From NCBI GenBank assembly GCA_033239005.1, contig BSQZ01000006.1:2681001-2745000 (forward strand): a stretch of DNA of 64,000 bases, read 5' to 3'. Numbering within the stretch: the first letter of the stretch is position 1; every line of letters begins with the position of its first letter. This DNA comes from Lamellibrachia satsuma (taxonomy: Eukaryota > Annelida > Polychaeta > Sabellida > Siboglinidae). Positions 34,259-47,156 of the stretch are shown here, one piece after another. A model generated the notes under the pieces. The model made no database searches, was not told the DNA's origin, and saw only the letters and a program-made list of their open reading frames with translations. The translations under genes and the position numbers were made by a program.

Positions 34259-35119
34259 TCATCGATAGTGGACATAGGAACAAAGAAAATACACGTAATA
34301 TCACCCACCCACCCACCCACCCACGTCAACACGGGACCGTGACCTCGACCCGAACGGAGTGACCAGTCCGAGTGGCGAGCTAATACTAACTGGACGCCCG
34401 AACGACTGGAGTTAACTGTAAGCCGAAGCGTTTATCCAGCTGTGAGCCGTAGCTCGAGATCGAAGACTAGACAAAGGACGCCAATCTGAACACTAATGTA
34501 GCAAGGGAGGCGAGCTAATCAGTGAAAAAACAGCATCTATGTTGCAGTGACGACATTGATGTGGGACTGAGGCATGTTATAGCCGGTTATATGGAGTGGA
34601 CATAAGACGTAATAAAAGTAAAACTGGTAAAGATAAGGCGATGATGTAATATGTATTAATTAGCCGACATGCATGGCTATAATATAACCGCTGGACTATG
34701 GAAATCTGACCGTTCATTAAAGAAATGGTAGCAGGGGTAAAAATGGACTATGTGTATAATATGCACACACGCAATGGGAACGAGAACTCGATACAAGACG
34801 GGAATATCAGTTCAAGCAAAATTTAATATATATGAAAACGAAGTACAACACTGCTTCCGGGACCAAAGTAAGTCATATTCGCGTGCCGCCCAACTTTTTA
34901 ACTGCGCGGTGGCTATGCGCTAGCCGCGTAATGTATTCGCGCGAGTATCCGTGGTAACAGTAACCGCGATAGTGGACATAGGAACGACTGTTCGTTAACA
35001 GCGGTCATTAATAGTATCATTAATAACTGAGATGAAAGAGTAAGTTAACAGTGGTCATTAACAGGGTAATTAATAACTGAGATCAAAGGACCTAACGAGG
35101 AGACGAAAAATGAACAAAA
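34259..35119. other. Unassigned part of the left arm
   Basis: No long open frame. Short motifs recur, such as ATAGTGGACATAGGAAC at about 34265 and 34970 and GTTAACAGYGGTCATTAA at about 34994 and 35044. (CCCA)n lies at 34307-34323. Confidence 0.5.
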
Positions 35120-35720
35120 CACGATATCGTACTATATTTTCTTTATATGTAAATATTTAAAAATAATGCGCTTTTACACTGTATCCATAACTCCTACAGT
35201 TTACCCATAATTCCTACAATTTACCCATAAGTCGCCTATTGAATAAGAGTACAAGGACATTTTATTAAATATTTGAAAATAATGACACAATATCATCCAC
35301 AAACGTTAGACAGAGGACTCTAAAGTCTCTTGCCATACCGACGTAAAGCTGACGAAAGCTATAAACGTGTCAGGACATGCAGCTGACGTATGCCACACAC
35401 ACAACAATACCAAATAAGGACATGCAGCTGACGTAAACGGCATCAGACGCGTCACGGAAAGTGTACCATCAGCATATTGTCGTTATATGTCAATATTTTA
35501 AAATAATGCGCCTGTACACTTTACCCATAACTCCTACAGTTTACCCATAATTCCTTCAATTTACCCATAATTCCTACAATTTACCCAGCACACATATATA
35601 GTGTAGTAATATTGTCCACAAACGTTAGACAGAGGACTCTAAAGTTTCTTGTCATACCGACGTACAGCTGACGAAAGCTATAAACGTGTCAGGACATGCT
35701 GCTGACGTAATCCGCATATA
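35120..35720 (-). repeat. Inverted copies of the 207-bp protease-derived satellite
   Basis: Complements of the unit at 47160-47950 occur here: two segments with CCACAAACGTTAGACAGAGG (about 35294 and 35614), each preceded by short repeats of CAATTTACCCATAATTCCTA. Between them lies an extra stretch with GAAAGCTATAAACGTGTCAG, which also occurs twice. It includes CCTACAATTTACCCAGCACA, identical in complement to the start of the right array. Confidence 0.8.
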
Positions 35721-35809
35721 CCAAATAAGGTAGTGCACGCTATGTGTGCCAATATCAAAAGCCAGCAGGAGAACAACATTGTGGCAGCGATAACGGGAGT
35801 ATGACAAGA

Positions 35810-38590
35810 AGCTGTGTGATATGTATGGAGATGTTCACCACCATGTGATATGTGTGGAGACATTTACCTCTGTGTGATATGTATGGATACATTTGACACC
35901 ATGTGGTATGCATGGAGACATTGACTACCATGTGACATGTATGGAAACATTGACCACCATGTGACATGCATGGATACATTTACCGTTGTGTGATATGTAT
36001 AGAGCCATTGACCGCCATGTGACATGTATGGAGACATTTGACACCATGCGGTATGCATGGAGACATTGACTGCCATATGATATGCATGGAGACATTGACT
36101 GCCATGTGACGTGCATGGAGACATTGACCGCTATGTAACATGTATGGAGACATTTGACACCATGTGGTATGCATGGAGACATTGACTGCCATATGACATG
36201 CATGGAGACATTGAATGCCATGTAACGTGCATGGAGACATTGAATGCCATGTAACGTGCATGGAGACATTGACCACCATGTAACATGCATGGGGACATTT
36301 ACCGTTGTGTGATATGTATGGAGACATTTGACCGCCATATGATATGCATAGAGACATTTACCACTGTGTGATATGTGTGGAGACATTGACCGCTGTGTGA
36401 TGTGTGTGTGGAGACATTTACCACTATGTGATATGTGTGGAGACATTTGACACTGTGTGATATGTATGGAGACATTGACCACCATGTGATATGTATGGAG
36501 ACATTGACCGCTGTGTGATATGTTTGGAGACATTTGACACCATGTGATATGTGTGAAGACATTGACCACCATGTGATATGCATGGAGACATTTACCACTG
36601 TGTTATATGTATGGAGACATTGACCGCCATGTAACATGCATGGTGACATTGACCACCATATGATATGCATGGAGACATTTGATACCATTTGATGTGCATG
36701 GAGACATTGACTACCATGTGACATGCATGGAGACATTGACCGCCATGTGGTATGCATGGAAACATTGACTGCCATATGACATGTATGGAGACATTGAATG
36801 TCATGTAACGTGTATGGAGACATTGACCGTCATGTGACATGCATGGAGACATTTACCGCTGTGTGATATGTATGGAGACATTTGACACCATGTGACATGC
36901 ATGGAGACATTGACCACTGTGTGATATGCGTGGAGACATTGACCACAATGTGACATGAATGGAGACATTGACTGCCATGTGACACATATGGAGACATTTA
37001 CCACTGTGATATGTATGGAGACGTTTACGCCTGTGTGATATGTATGGAGACATTTGACATCATGTGATATGCGTGGAGACATTGACCGTCATGTGACATG
37101 CATGGAGACATTTACCACTGTGTGATATGTATGCAGACATTGACCGTCAATGGTATGCATGGAGACATTGACCACCGTGTGACATGCATGGAGACATCGA
37201 CTGCTATGTGACACGTATGGAGACATTTACCACTGTGTGATATGTATGGAGACGTTTACCACCATGTGATATGTGTGGAGACATTTAACCCTGTGTGATA
37301 TGTATGGAGACATTTGACACCATGTGATATGCGTGGAGACATTGACCGTCATGTGACATGCATGGAGACATTTACCACTGTGTGATATGTATGCAGACAT
37401 TGACCGTCATATGGTATGCATGGAGACATTGACCACCATGTGACATGCATGGAGACATCGACTGCTATGTGACATGTATGGGGACATTTATTGCTGTGTG
37501 ATATGTATGGAGACGTTCACCACCATGTGATATGTGTGGAGACATTTACCCCTGTGTGATATATATGGAGACATTTGACACCATGTGGTATACATGAAGA
37601 CATTGACTACCATGTGACGTGCCTGGAGACATTGACCGTCATGTGACATGCATGGAGACATTTACCGCTGTGTGATATGTATGGAGACATTTGACACCAT
37701 GTGACATGCATGGAGACATTTACCACTGTGTGATATGCGTGGAGACATTGACCACAATGTGACATGCATGGAGACATTGACTGCTATGTGACACGTATGG
37801 AGACATTTACCACTGTGTGATATGTATGGAGACGTTTACCACCATGTGATATGTGTGGAGACATTTAACCCTGTGTGATATGTATGGAGACATTTGACAC
37901 CATGTGATATGCGTGTAGACATTGACCCTCATGTGACATGCGTGTAGACATTTACCACTGTGTGATATGCATGGAGACATTTACCACTGTGTGATGTGTA
38001 CGGAGACATTTTACACCATGTGATATGCATGGATACATTGACCGTCATGTAACATGCATGGTGACATTGACCACCATATGATATGCATGGAGACATTGAC
38101 TACCATGTGACATGCATGGAGACATTGACTACCATGTGACATGTATGGAGACATTGACCGCCATGTGTCATGTATCGAGAAATTGACCGTCATGTGTCAT
38201 GTATGGAGACATTTACCGCTGTGTGATATGTATGGAGACATTTACCACCATGTGATATGTGTGGAGACATTTACGCCTGTGTGATATGTATGGAGACATT
38301 TGACATCATGTGATATGCGTGGAGACATTGACCGTCATGTGACATGCATGGAGACATTTACCACTGTGTGATATGTATGCAGACATTGACCGTCATATGG
38401 TATGCATGGAGACATTGACCACCATGTGACATGCATGGAGACATCGACTGCTATGTGACATGTATGGAGACATTTACTGCTGTGTGATATGTATGGAGAC
38501 GTTCACCACCATGTGATATGTGTGGAGACATTGACCCCTGTGTGATATATATGGAGACATTTGACACCATGTGGTATGCATGACGACATT
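35810..38590. repeat. 29-bp minisatellite (about 95 units)
   Basis: Unit ATGGAGACATTGACCACCAT plus GTGACATGC, with variants (TTTACCACTGTGTGATATGT, TTTGACACCATGTGATATG). Frames stay open over three units at a time on the minus strand and look like a His/Ser/Met-rich protein; I treat them as non-coding. Larger blocks repeat too: about 37040-37300 resembles 37320-37500 and 38290-38480. Confidence 0.95.
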
Positions 38591-41105
38591 GACTGTACAT
38601 GTGAGGAACCTTACATAGCACCAACTTAGCAATTGTACATGTGAGGAACCTTACATAGCACCAACTTAGCGAATGTACATGTGGGGAACCTTGTATAGCA
38701 CAAACTTAGCGATTGTACATGCGGGGAACCTCGCATAGCACCAATTTAGCAATTGTACATGTGGGGAACCTTGCATAGCACTAACTTAGCAATTGTACAT
38801 GGGGGGAACCTTACATATCACCAACTTAGCAATTGTACATGGGGGGAACCTTACATAGCACCAACTTAGCAGTTGTACATGTGGGGAACCTTACATAGCA
38901 CCAACTTAGCAATTGTACATGGGGGGAACCTTACATAGCACCAACTTAGCAGTTGTACATGTGGGGAACCTTACATAGCACCAACTTAGCAATTGTACAC
39001 GGGGGGAACCTCGCATAGCACCAACTTAGCAATTGTACATGTGAGGAACCTTACATAGCACCAACTTAGCAATTGTACATGGGAGAACCTCGCATAGCAC
39101 CAACTTAGCAATTGTACATGTGAGGAACCTTACATTGCACCAACTTAGCAATTGTACATGTGAGGAACCTTACACAGCACCAACTTAGCGATTGTACATG
39201 GGGGGAACCTCGCGTAGCACCAACTTAGCGATTGTACATGTGAGGAACCTTACATAGCACCAACTTAGCAATTGTACATGGGGGGAACCTCGCATAGCAC
39301 CAACTTAGCAATTGTACATGTGAGGAACCTTACATAGCACCAACTTAGCAATTGTACATGGGAGAACCTCGCATAGCACCAACTTAGCAATTGTACATGT
39401 GAGGAACCTTACATTGCACCAACTTAGCAATTGTACATGTGAGGAACCTTACACAGCACCAACTTAGCGATTGTACATGGGGGGAACCTCGCGTAGCACC
39501 AACTTAGCGATTGTACATGTGAGGGACCTTACATAGCACCAACTTAGCAATTGTACATGGGGGAACCTCGCATAGCACCAACTTAGCAATTGTACATGTG
39601 ATGAACCTTACATAGCACCAACTTAGCAATTGTACACGGGGGGAACCTCGCATAGCACCAACTTAGCGATTGTACATGTGAGGAACCTTACATAGCACCA
39701 ACTTAGCAATTGTACATGGGGGGAACGTTACATAGCACCAACTTAGCAATTGTACATGTGAGGAACCTTACATAGCACCAACTTAGCAATTGTACATGTG
39801 AGGAACCTTACATAGAACCAACTTAGCAATTGTACATGTGAGTAACCTCGCGTAGCACCAACTTAGCGATTGCACATGTGAGGGACCTTACATAGCACCA
39901 ACTTAGCAATTATACATGGGGGAACCTCGCATAGCACCAACTTAGCAATTGTACATGTGAGGAACCTTACATAGCACCAACTTAGCAATTGTACACGGGG
40001 GGAACCTCGCATAGCACCAACTTAGCAATTGTACATGTGAGGAACCTTACATAGCACCAACTTAGCAATTGTACATGGGAGAACCTCGCATAGCACCAAC
40101 TTAGCAATTGTACATGTGAGGAACCTTACATTGCACCAACTTAGCAATTGTACATGTGAGGAACCTTACATATCACCAACTTAGCAATTGTACATGGGGG
40201 GAACCTTACATAGCACCAACTTAGCAGTTGTACATGTGGGGAACCTTACATAGCACCAACTTAGCAATTGTACATGGGGAAACCTCGCATAGCACCAACT
40301 TAGCAATTGTACATGTGAGGAACCTTACATAGCACCAACTTAGCAATTGTACACGGGGGGAACCTCGCATAGCACCAACTTAGCAATTGTACATGTGAGG
40401 AACCTTACATAGCACCAACTTAGCAATTGTACATGGGGGAACCTCGCATAGCACCAACTTAGCAATTGTACATGTGAGGAACCTTACATAGCACCAACTT
40501 AGCAATTGTACATGGGGGAACCTCGCATAGCACCAACTTAGCAATTGTACATGTGAGGAACCTTACATAGCACCAACGTAGCAATTGTACACGGGGAGAA
40601 CCTCGCATAGCACCAACTTAGCAATTGTATATGTGAGGAACCTTACATAGCACCAACTTAGCGATTGTACATGGGGGAACGTTACATAGCACCAACTTAG
40701 CAAATGTACATGTGAGGAACCTTACATAGCACCAACGTAGCAATTGTACATGGGAGAACCTCGCATAGCACCAACTTAGCAATTGTATATGTGAGGAACC
40801 TTACATAGCACCAACTTAGCGATTGTACATGGGGGAACGTTACATAGCACCAACTTAGCAAATGTACATGTGAGGAACCTTACATAGCACCAACTTAGCA
40901 ATTGTACAAGTGGGGAAACTTGCATAGCACCAACTTAGCGATTGTACATGTGGGGAACCTCGCGTAGCACCAACTTAGCAATTGTACATGTGGGGAACCT
41001 CGCATAGCTCCAACTTAGCAATTGTACATGGGGGAACCTTAGATAGCACCAACTTAGCAAGTGTACATGGGAGGAACCTCGCATAGCACCAACGTAGCAA
41101 TTGTG
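38591..41105. repeat. 40-bp minisatellite with alternating variants (about 62 units)
   Basis: Unit GTACATGTGAGGAACCTTAC plus ATAGCACCAACTTAGCAATT. A second variant (GGGGGAACCTCGC) alternates with the first over much of the array, giving an 80-bp dimer. Confidence 0.96.
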
Positions 41106-41275
41106 ATAATGTCTCCATCCTGCTTTGCTGTTTCTCACCATCTCAGCATACATTTATTTATTTTATGACACTGTCTGCAGCCTGCCTTGCTTTTTCTCAG
41201 CATCTCAGCATATATTTCTGCACTTTATGACACTGTCTCTAGCCTGCCTTGCTCTGTCTCACCATCTCATACACT
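41106..41275. repeat. Three degenerate 55-60 bp repeats
   Basis: Copies share CTGCCTTGCT, CTCASCATCTCA and TTTATGACACTGTCT. Confidence 0.75.
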
Positions 41276-41649
41276 GTCACACGCAACTTGAAACAGGTGT
41301 TGTATTCTTGCTAGTGATACCCCTCTACATATGGACAAGCTCCATAGAGTAGTAGTGAGTCGAGTGTAGCCATTATCTTCTGGTTCCCACACCTCACCAC
41401 CCCACCATAGAGTAATGGTACAGTCGCCAGGGGGCGCAGGGGAGTGTGCGATTACACACCTTTTCCGCGTAATACACCATCGCGCGCGCCCCTGCGCCCC
41501 CTGGCGACTGTACCATTACTCTATGGTGGGGGTGGTGAGGTGTGGGAACCAGAAGATAATGGCTACACTCGACTCACTACTACTCTATGGAGCTTGTCCA
41601 TATGTAGATGGGTGTCACTAGCGAGAATACAACACCAAGCGTGTGTGGG
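41276..41649. repeat. Large palindrome with arms of about 150 bp and a 46-bp spacer
   Basis: 41296-41442 is the near-perfect complement of 41489-41636. Inner ends are GCGCAGGGG and CCCCTGCGC; outer ends are GGTGTTGTATTC and GAATACAACACC. With small gaps the arms extend to 41276 and 41649 (CACACGC, GCGTGTG). The spacer 41443-41488 ends in CGCGCGCG. A further partial arm copy (ATTACTCTATGGTGGGGG) follows at about 41678. The centre is within about 250 bp of the midpoint of the 34055-49356 block. Confidence 0.92.
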
Positions 41650-41721
41650 GGTGGTCAGATGGCTATACTCCTCTCATTACTCTATGGTGGGGGTGGTGAG
41701 GTGTGGTAATCAGAGGGTAAA

Positions 41722-41950
41722 GTTGTATGAAGTTGTGTGAAGTTGTGCGAAGTTGTGCGAAGTTGTGCGAAGTTGTGTGAAGTTGGATAATGTTGATCCT
41801 GACTCCTGACACATTGCGTCCACCATACTGTCCTCTGTCTTTCCTACCTCAAGTCACACCCTTCCTCATTACACATTGCCTCCACCATACTATCCTCTGT
41901 TTCTCCTACCTCCAGCCACATCCTGGCTCTTTACACATTGCGTCCATCAC
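41722..41950. repeat. 10-bp repeat and two 60-bp repeats
   Basis: GAAGTTGTGY recurs about six times at 41722-41785. Then two copies share ACACATTGCNTCCACCATAC and TCCTCTGT...CCTACCTC. Confidence 0.8.
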
Positions 41951-42393
41951 CTGTAATACAGCAGGGCAGCCTGTTATACAGCAAGACAGCCTGTAATACA
42001 GCAACACAGCCTGTAATACAGCATGGCAGCCTGTTATACAGCATGACAGCCTGTAATACAGCATGACAGCCTGTAATACAGCATGGCAGCATGTAATACA
42101 GCATGGCAGCCTGTTACACAGCAAGACAGCCTGTAATACAGCAAGGCAGCCTGTAATACAGCATGGCCGCCTGTTATACAGCATGGCAGCCTGTTATACA
42201 GCAAGACAGCCTCTCATACAGCAAGACAGCCTGTAATACTGCATGGCAGCCTGTTATACAGCAAGACAGCCTGTAATACAGCAGGGCAGTCTGTAATACA
42301 GCAAGACAGCCTGTAATATAGCAAGACAGCCTGTAATACAGCAAGACAGCCTGTTATACAGCATGGCAGCCTGTAATACAGCAAGACAGCCTG
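41951..42393. repeat. 20-bp minisatellite (about 22 units)
   Basis: Unit ACAGCCTGTAATACAGCAAG, with variants GTTATACAGCATGGC. Confidence 0.95.
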
Positions 42394-43020
42394 TTATTAG
42401 TACTGTCCACAGTGGGGCTGCTCCATTACTTGACATTAACAGGGTAACAGTGTCTGGTGCTGTCCACAGTGGGGCTGCACCATTATTTGACATCAGCAGG
42501 GTAACAGTGTCTGGTACTGTCCACAGTGGGGCTGCCCCATTACTTGACATTAACAGGGTAACAGTGTCTGGTGCTGTCCACAGTGGGGTTGCACCATTAT
42601 TTGACATCAGCAGGGTAACAGTGTCTGGTACTGTCCACAGTGGGGCTGATTCATTATTTGACATCAGCAGGGTAACAGTGTCTGGTACTGTCCACAGTGG
42701 GGCTGCCCCATTACTTGACATTAGCAGGGTAACAGTGTCTGGTAGTGTCCACAGTGGGTTGCTCCATTATTTGACATCAGCAAGGTAACAGTGTCTGGTA
42801 CTGTCCACAGTGGGGCTGCCCCATTATTTGACATTAGCAGGGTAACAGTGTCTGGTACTGTCCACAGTGGGGCTGCACCATTATTTGACATCAGCAGGGT
42901 AACAGTGTCTGGTACTGTGCACAGTGGGGCTGCTCCATTACTATGACATTAGCAGGGTAACAGTGTCTGGTACTGTCCACAGTGGGGCTGCCCCATTATT
43001 TGACATTAGCAGGGTAAAAG
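42394..43020. repeat. 57-bp minisatellite (11 units)
   Basis: Unit starts TACTGTCCACAGTGGGGCTG and contains CAGGGTAACAGTGTCTGG. As 57 bp is 19 codons, a repeated 19-residue frame stays open; I treat it as non-coding. Confidence 0.95.
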
Positions 43021-43250
43021 TGTTAACATTGGAGGATGTACTAGAAGACAACAATGACACAGTTAACATTGGAGGACACACTAGAAGACCACAATGACAT
43101 CAAGTAAGTTGGTTGTTGTGTACTGTAGCACTGGTCAAGTAAGTTGGGCACTGGTCAAGTAAGTTGGTTGCTGTGTACTGCAGCACTGGTCAAGTAAGTT
43201 GGTTGCTGTGTACTGTAGTACTGGTCAAGTAAGTTGATTGTTGTGCTGTG
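43021..43250. repeat. Small 40-bp and 35-bp repeats
   Basis: Two copies of GTTAACATTGGAGGA with CTAGAAGACNACAATGACA, then four of CTGGTCAAGTAAGTTGGTTG with CTGTGTACTG. They lead into the 35-bp satellite. Confidence 0.85.
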
Positions 43251-46227
43251 GGTACAGTAACTATGTATTCTAGCTGTGTACTCTGGGTACAGTGAATTTA
43301 TATTCTAGTTGTGCACTGTGGGTAAAGTGACTATGTAATCTAGCTGTGTACTGTGGGTACACTGACTATGTATTCTAGTTGTGTACTCTGGGTACAGTGA
43401 CTATGTAATTTAGCTGTGTACTCTGGATACAGTGAATATGTTCTATAGCTGTGTTCTGTGTGTACAGTGACTAAGTATTATAGCTATATACTCTGGTTAC
43501 AGTGACTATGTATTCTAGACGTGTGACAGTGACTATGTATTGTAGTTATGTACTGTGGGTACAGTGACTATGTCCATTAGCTGTGTACTCTGGATACATT
43601 GACTATGTATTCTAGATGTGTACTGTGGGTACAGTGACTATGTATTGTAGCTGTGCACTGTGCATACATTGACAATGTATTCTAGTTGTGTACTGCGTGT
43701 ACAGCGATTATACATTCTAGCTGTGTACTGTGGGTTAAGTGACTATGTATTTTAGTTGTGTACTGTGGGTACAGTGAATATAAATTGTAGAAGTATACTA
43801 TGGGTACAGTGACTATGTATTCTAGCTGTGTACTGTGGGTTGAGTGACTATGTATTTTAGTTGTGTACTGTGGATACAGTGACTACGAATTGTAACTGTA
43901 TACTGTGGGTACAGTGACTATGCATTCTTGCTGTGTATTGTGGGTACAATGACTATGTTTTCTAGTTGTGTACTTTGTGTACAGTAAATATGTATTCTAA
44001 CTGCATACTGTGGGTACAGTGGCTATGTATTCTAGTTGTGTACTCTGGGTATAGTGACTATGTATTCTAGCTCTGTACTGTGGATACATTGACTACGAAT
44101 TGTAGCTGAGTACTATATACTGAGGGTATAGTGACTATGAATTCTAGCTGTGTATTGTTGGTGCAGTGAATATATATTCTATCAGTGTACTGTAGATACA
44201 GTCGCTATGTACTGTAGCTGTGTACTGTGCATACAGTGAATATATATATATATATATATATTAAAGCTGTGTTCTGTGGGTACAGTGACTATGTATTCTA
44301 GCTGTGCACTGTGGGTACAGTGTCTATGTATGCTAGCTGTGTACTGTGTGTACAGTAACTTTGTATTCTAGCTGTGTACTGTGGGTACAGTGACTATGTC
44401 TTCTAGCCGTGTACAGTGGGTACAGTGACTATGCATTCTAGCTGTGTTCTGTGGGTACAGTGTCTATGTATTCTAGTTGTGTACTCTGGATACAGTAACT
44501 ATGTATTCTAGCTCTGTACTGTAGGTACAGTGACTATGTATTCTAGTTGTGTACTGTGGGCATAGTGACTACATATTCTAGCTGTGTACTGTGGGTACAG
44601 TGATTATGTAATCTAGCTGTGTACTATGGATTCAGTGACTATGACATGTAGCTGTGTCTTGTGTACTGTGGGTATAGTAACTATGTATTATAGTTGTGTA
44701 CTCTGGATACAGTGACTATGTATTCTAGCAGTGTACTGAGGGTAAAGTGTCTATGTACTGTATCTGTGTACAGAGGTACAGTACCTACGCATTCTAGCTG
44801 TGTACTGTGTGTTCAGTGAAAAGGTACTGTAACTGTGTACTGTGGGTACAGTGACTATGTACTTTAGCTCTGTACGCTGGATACAGTGACTATGTTTGCT
44901 AGCTGCTCGTTAACTCTGCGCTCGGTTTCTATAGGCCTCCTCTGGCTGTGGCCCGCATTCGTATCACCACCCTTGACCGCGCACGTGATGCTGCTATTGT
45001 GCGCTGGGTGTACTTTGTCCACCGGTCTTGTGATCGACTTGCGTTACGTCTGGCCATCGTTTCGCTGTGGGTACAGCAACTATATATTCTAGCTGTGTAT
45101 TGTGGGTACAGTGACTATGCGTTCTACTTGTGTACTGTGCGTACAGTGATTATGTATTCTAGCTGAGTAATGTGGGTACAGTGACTATGAATTGTGTGGT
45201 GTACTGTGTGTACAGTGACTGTTATTATGTATTCTACATGTGTACTGTGGGTACAGTGGCTATGTATTCTAGTTGTTTACTGTGGGTACAGTGAATATGT
45301 ATTTTAACTGTGTACTGTGTATATGTATTATAGCATTGTACTATGGGTTGAGTGACTTTGCATTGTAGCTGTATACTGTGGGTACAGTGACTATGTATTC
45401 TAGCTGTGTACTTTGGATACAGTGAATATGTATTATAGCTGTGTACTCTTTGAACAGTGACTAAGTATTATAGCTGTGTACTCTGGATACAGTGACTAAG
45501 TATTCTAGCTGTGTAATGTGGGTACAGTGACTATGTACTGTAGCAGAGTACTGTGGGTACAGTGCCTATGTACTTTAGCTGTGTACTGTGGTTACATTGA
45601 TTATGTATTCTAGCTGTGAACTGTGGTTATTGTGATTATGTAATCTAGCTGACTACTGTGGGTACAGTGACTATGTATTCTAGCCGTGTACTATGGGTAC
45701 AGTTCTATGTACTCTAGCTGTGTATTCTTCGTACAGTGACTAATTATTCTATTTAACTGTGTACTCTGTGTACAGTGAATATACATTCTAGCTGTGTACT
45801 GTGGGTTGACTGACTATGTATTTTAGTTTTGTACTGTGGGTACAGTGTCTACGAATTGTAGCTGTATACTGTGGGTACAGTGATTATGCATTCTTGTGGG
45901 TACAATGCCTATGTTTTCTAGTTGTGTACTTTGTGTACAGTAACTATATATTCTAGCTGCATACTGTGGATACAGTGACTATGTATTCTAGTTGTGTACT
46001 CTGGGTATAGTGACTATATATTCTAGCTGTGTACTGTGGGTACAGTGACTATGTATTATAGCTCTGTACTGTGGATACAGTTACTACGAATTGTAGCTGA
46101 GTACTATGTACTGTGGGTATAGTGACTATGAATTCTAGCTGTGTATTGTTGGTGCAGTGAATATATATTCTATCAGTGTACTGTAGATACAGTGGCTATG
46201 TACTGTAGCTGTGTACTGTATATACAG

Positions 46228-46312
<85 letters not shown>

Positions 46313-46513
46313 CAGCTGTGTTCTGTGGGTACAGTGACTATGTATTCTAGCTGTGCACTGTGGGTACAGTGACTATGTATTCTAGCTGTGTACTGTGGGT
46401 ACAGTGACTATGTACTGTAGCTGTGTACTGTGGGTAGAGTAACTATGTATTCTAGCAGTGTACTCTGGGTACAGTGAATTTATATTCTATATGTGCACTC
46501 TGGGTAAAGTGAC

Positions 46514-46554
<41 letters not shown>

Positions 46555-46793
46555 ATTCTAGGTGCATACAGTGGGTACAGTGACTATGTATTCTAGTTGT
46601 GTACTGTGGGTACAGTGACTATGTAATTTAGCTGTGTACTCTGGATACAGTAACTATGTTTTCTAGCTGTGTACTGTGGGTACAGGACTATGTACTGTAG
46701 CTGTGTACTGTGGGTAGAGTAACTATGTATTCTAGCAGTGTACTCTGGGTACAGTGAATTTATATTCTATATGTGCACTCTGGGTAAAGTGAC

Positions 46794-46866
<73 letters not shown>

Positions 46867-47100
46867 TCTAGTTGCATACAGTGGGTACAGTGACTACGTA
46901 TTCTAGTTGTGTACTTTGGGTAAAGTGACTATGTAATTTAGCTGTGTACTCTGGATACAGTGCCTATGTATTCTAGCTTTGTACTGTGGGTACAGTGTAT
47001 ATGTATTCTAGCTGTGTACTGTGGGACAGTGACTATGTATTCTAGCTCTGTACTGTGGGTACAGTGAATATATATATATATATATATATATATTCTAGTT
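43251..47100. repeat. 35-bp satellite (about 100 units) with internal (TA)n expansions
   Basis: Consensus GTGTACTGTGGGTACAGTGA plus CTATGTATTCTAGCT. TA runs interrupt it at about 44238, 46227, 46515, 46799 and 47068, always in the GTGAMTATRTAT part of a unit. A GC-rich non-satellite insert lies at 44897-45067. Confidence 0.96.
44897..45067 (+). other. GC-rich, coding-like island inside the 35-bp satellite
   Basis: About 170 bp unlike the satellite around it, with high GC and an open plus-strand frame including VARIRITTLDRARDAAIVRW and later RLALRLAIVSLWVQQ. Composition resembles the Polinton genes at 48.2-48.8 kb more than the satellite. It may be a relic exon or gene piece of the original element. 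I cannot name it. Confidence 0.4.
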
Positions 47101-47156
47101 GTATGAAACTAAAGTCCCGTTCTTTTTATAGCTAGGTGAACGAACAAACACACTTC

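Noticed and set aside
35925..36823. Minus-strand frames of 174-215 codons, His/Ser/Met-rich
   Set aside because: Translation of the 29-bp satellite; period follows the repeat, not codons.
38591..41105. CRISPR-like regular repeat pattern
   Set aside because: Adjacent units are near-identical over their full length with no unique spacers; this is a eukaryotic satellite.
42363..42788. 141-codon frame with a 19-residue repeat
   Set aside because: 57-bp tandem repeat; no start context, no signal, and the frame is equally open on the other strand.
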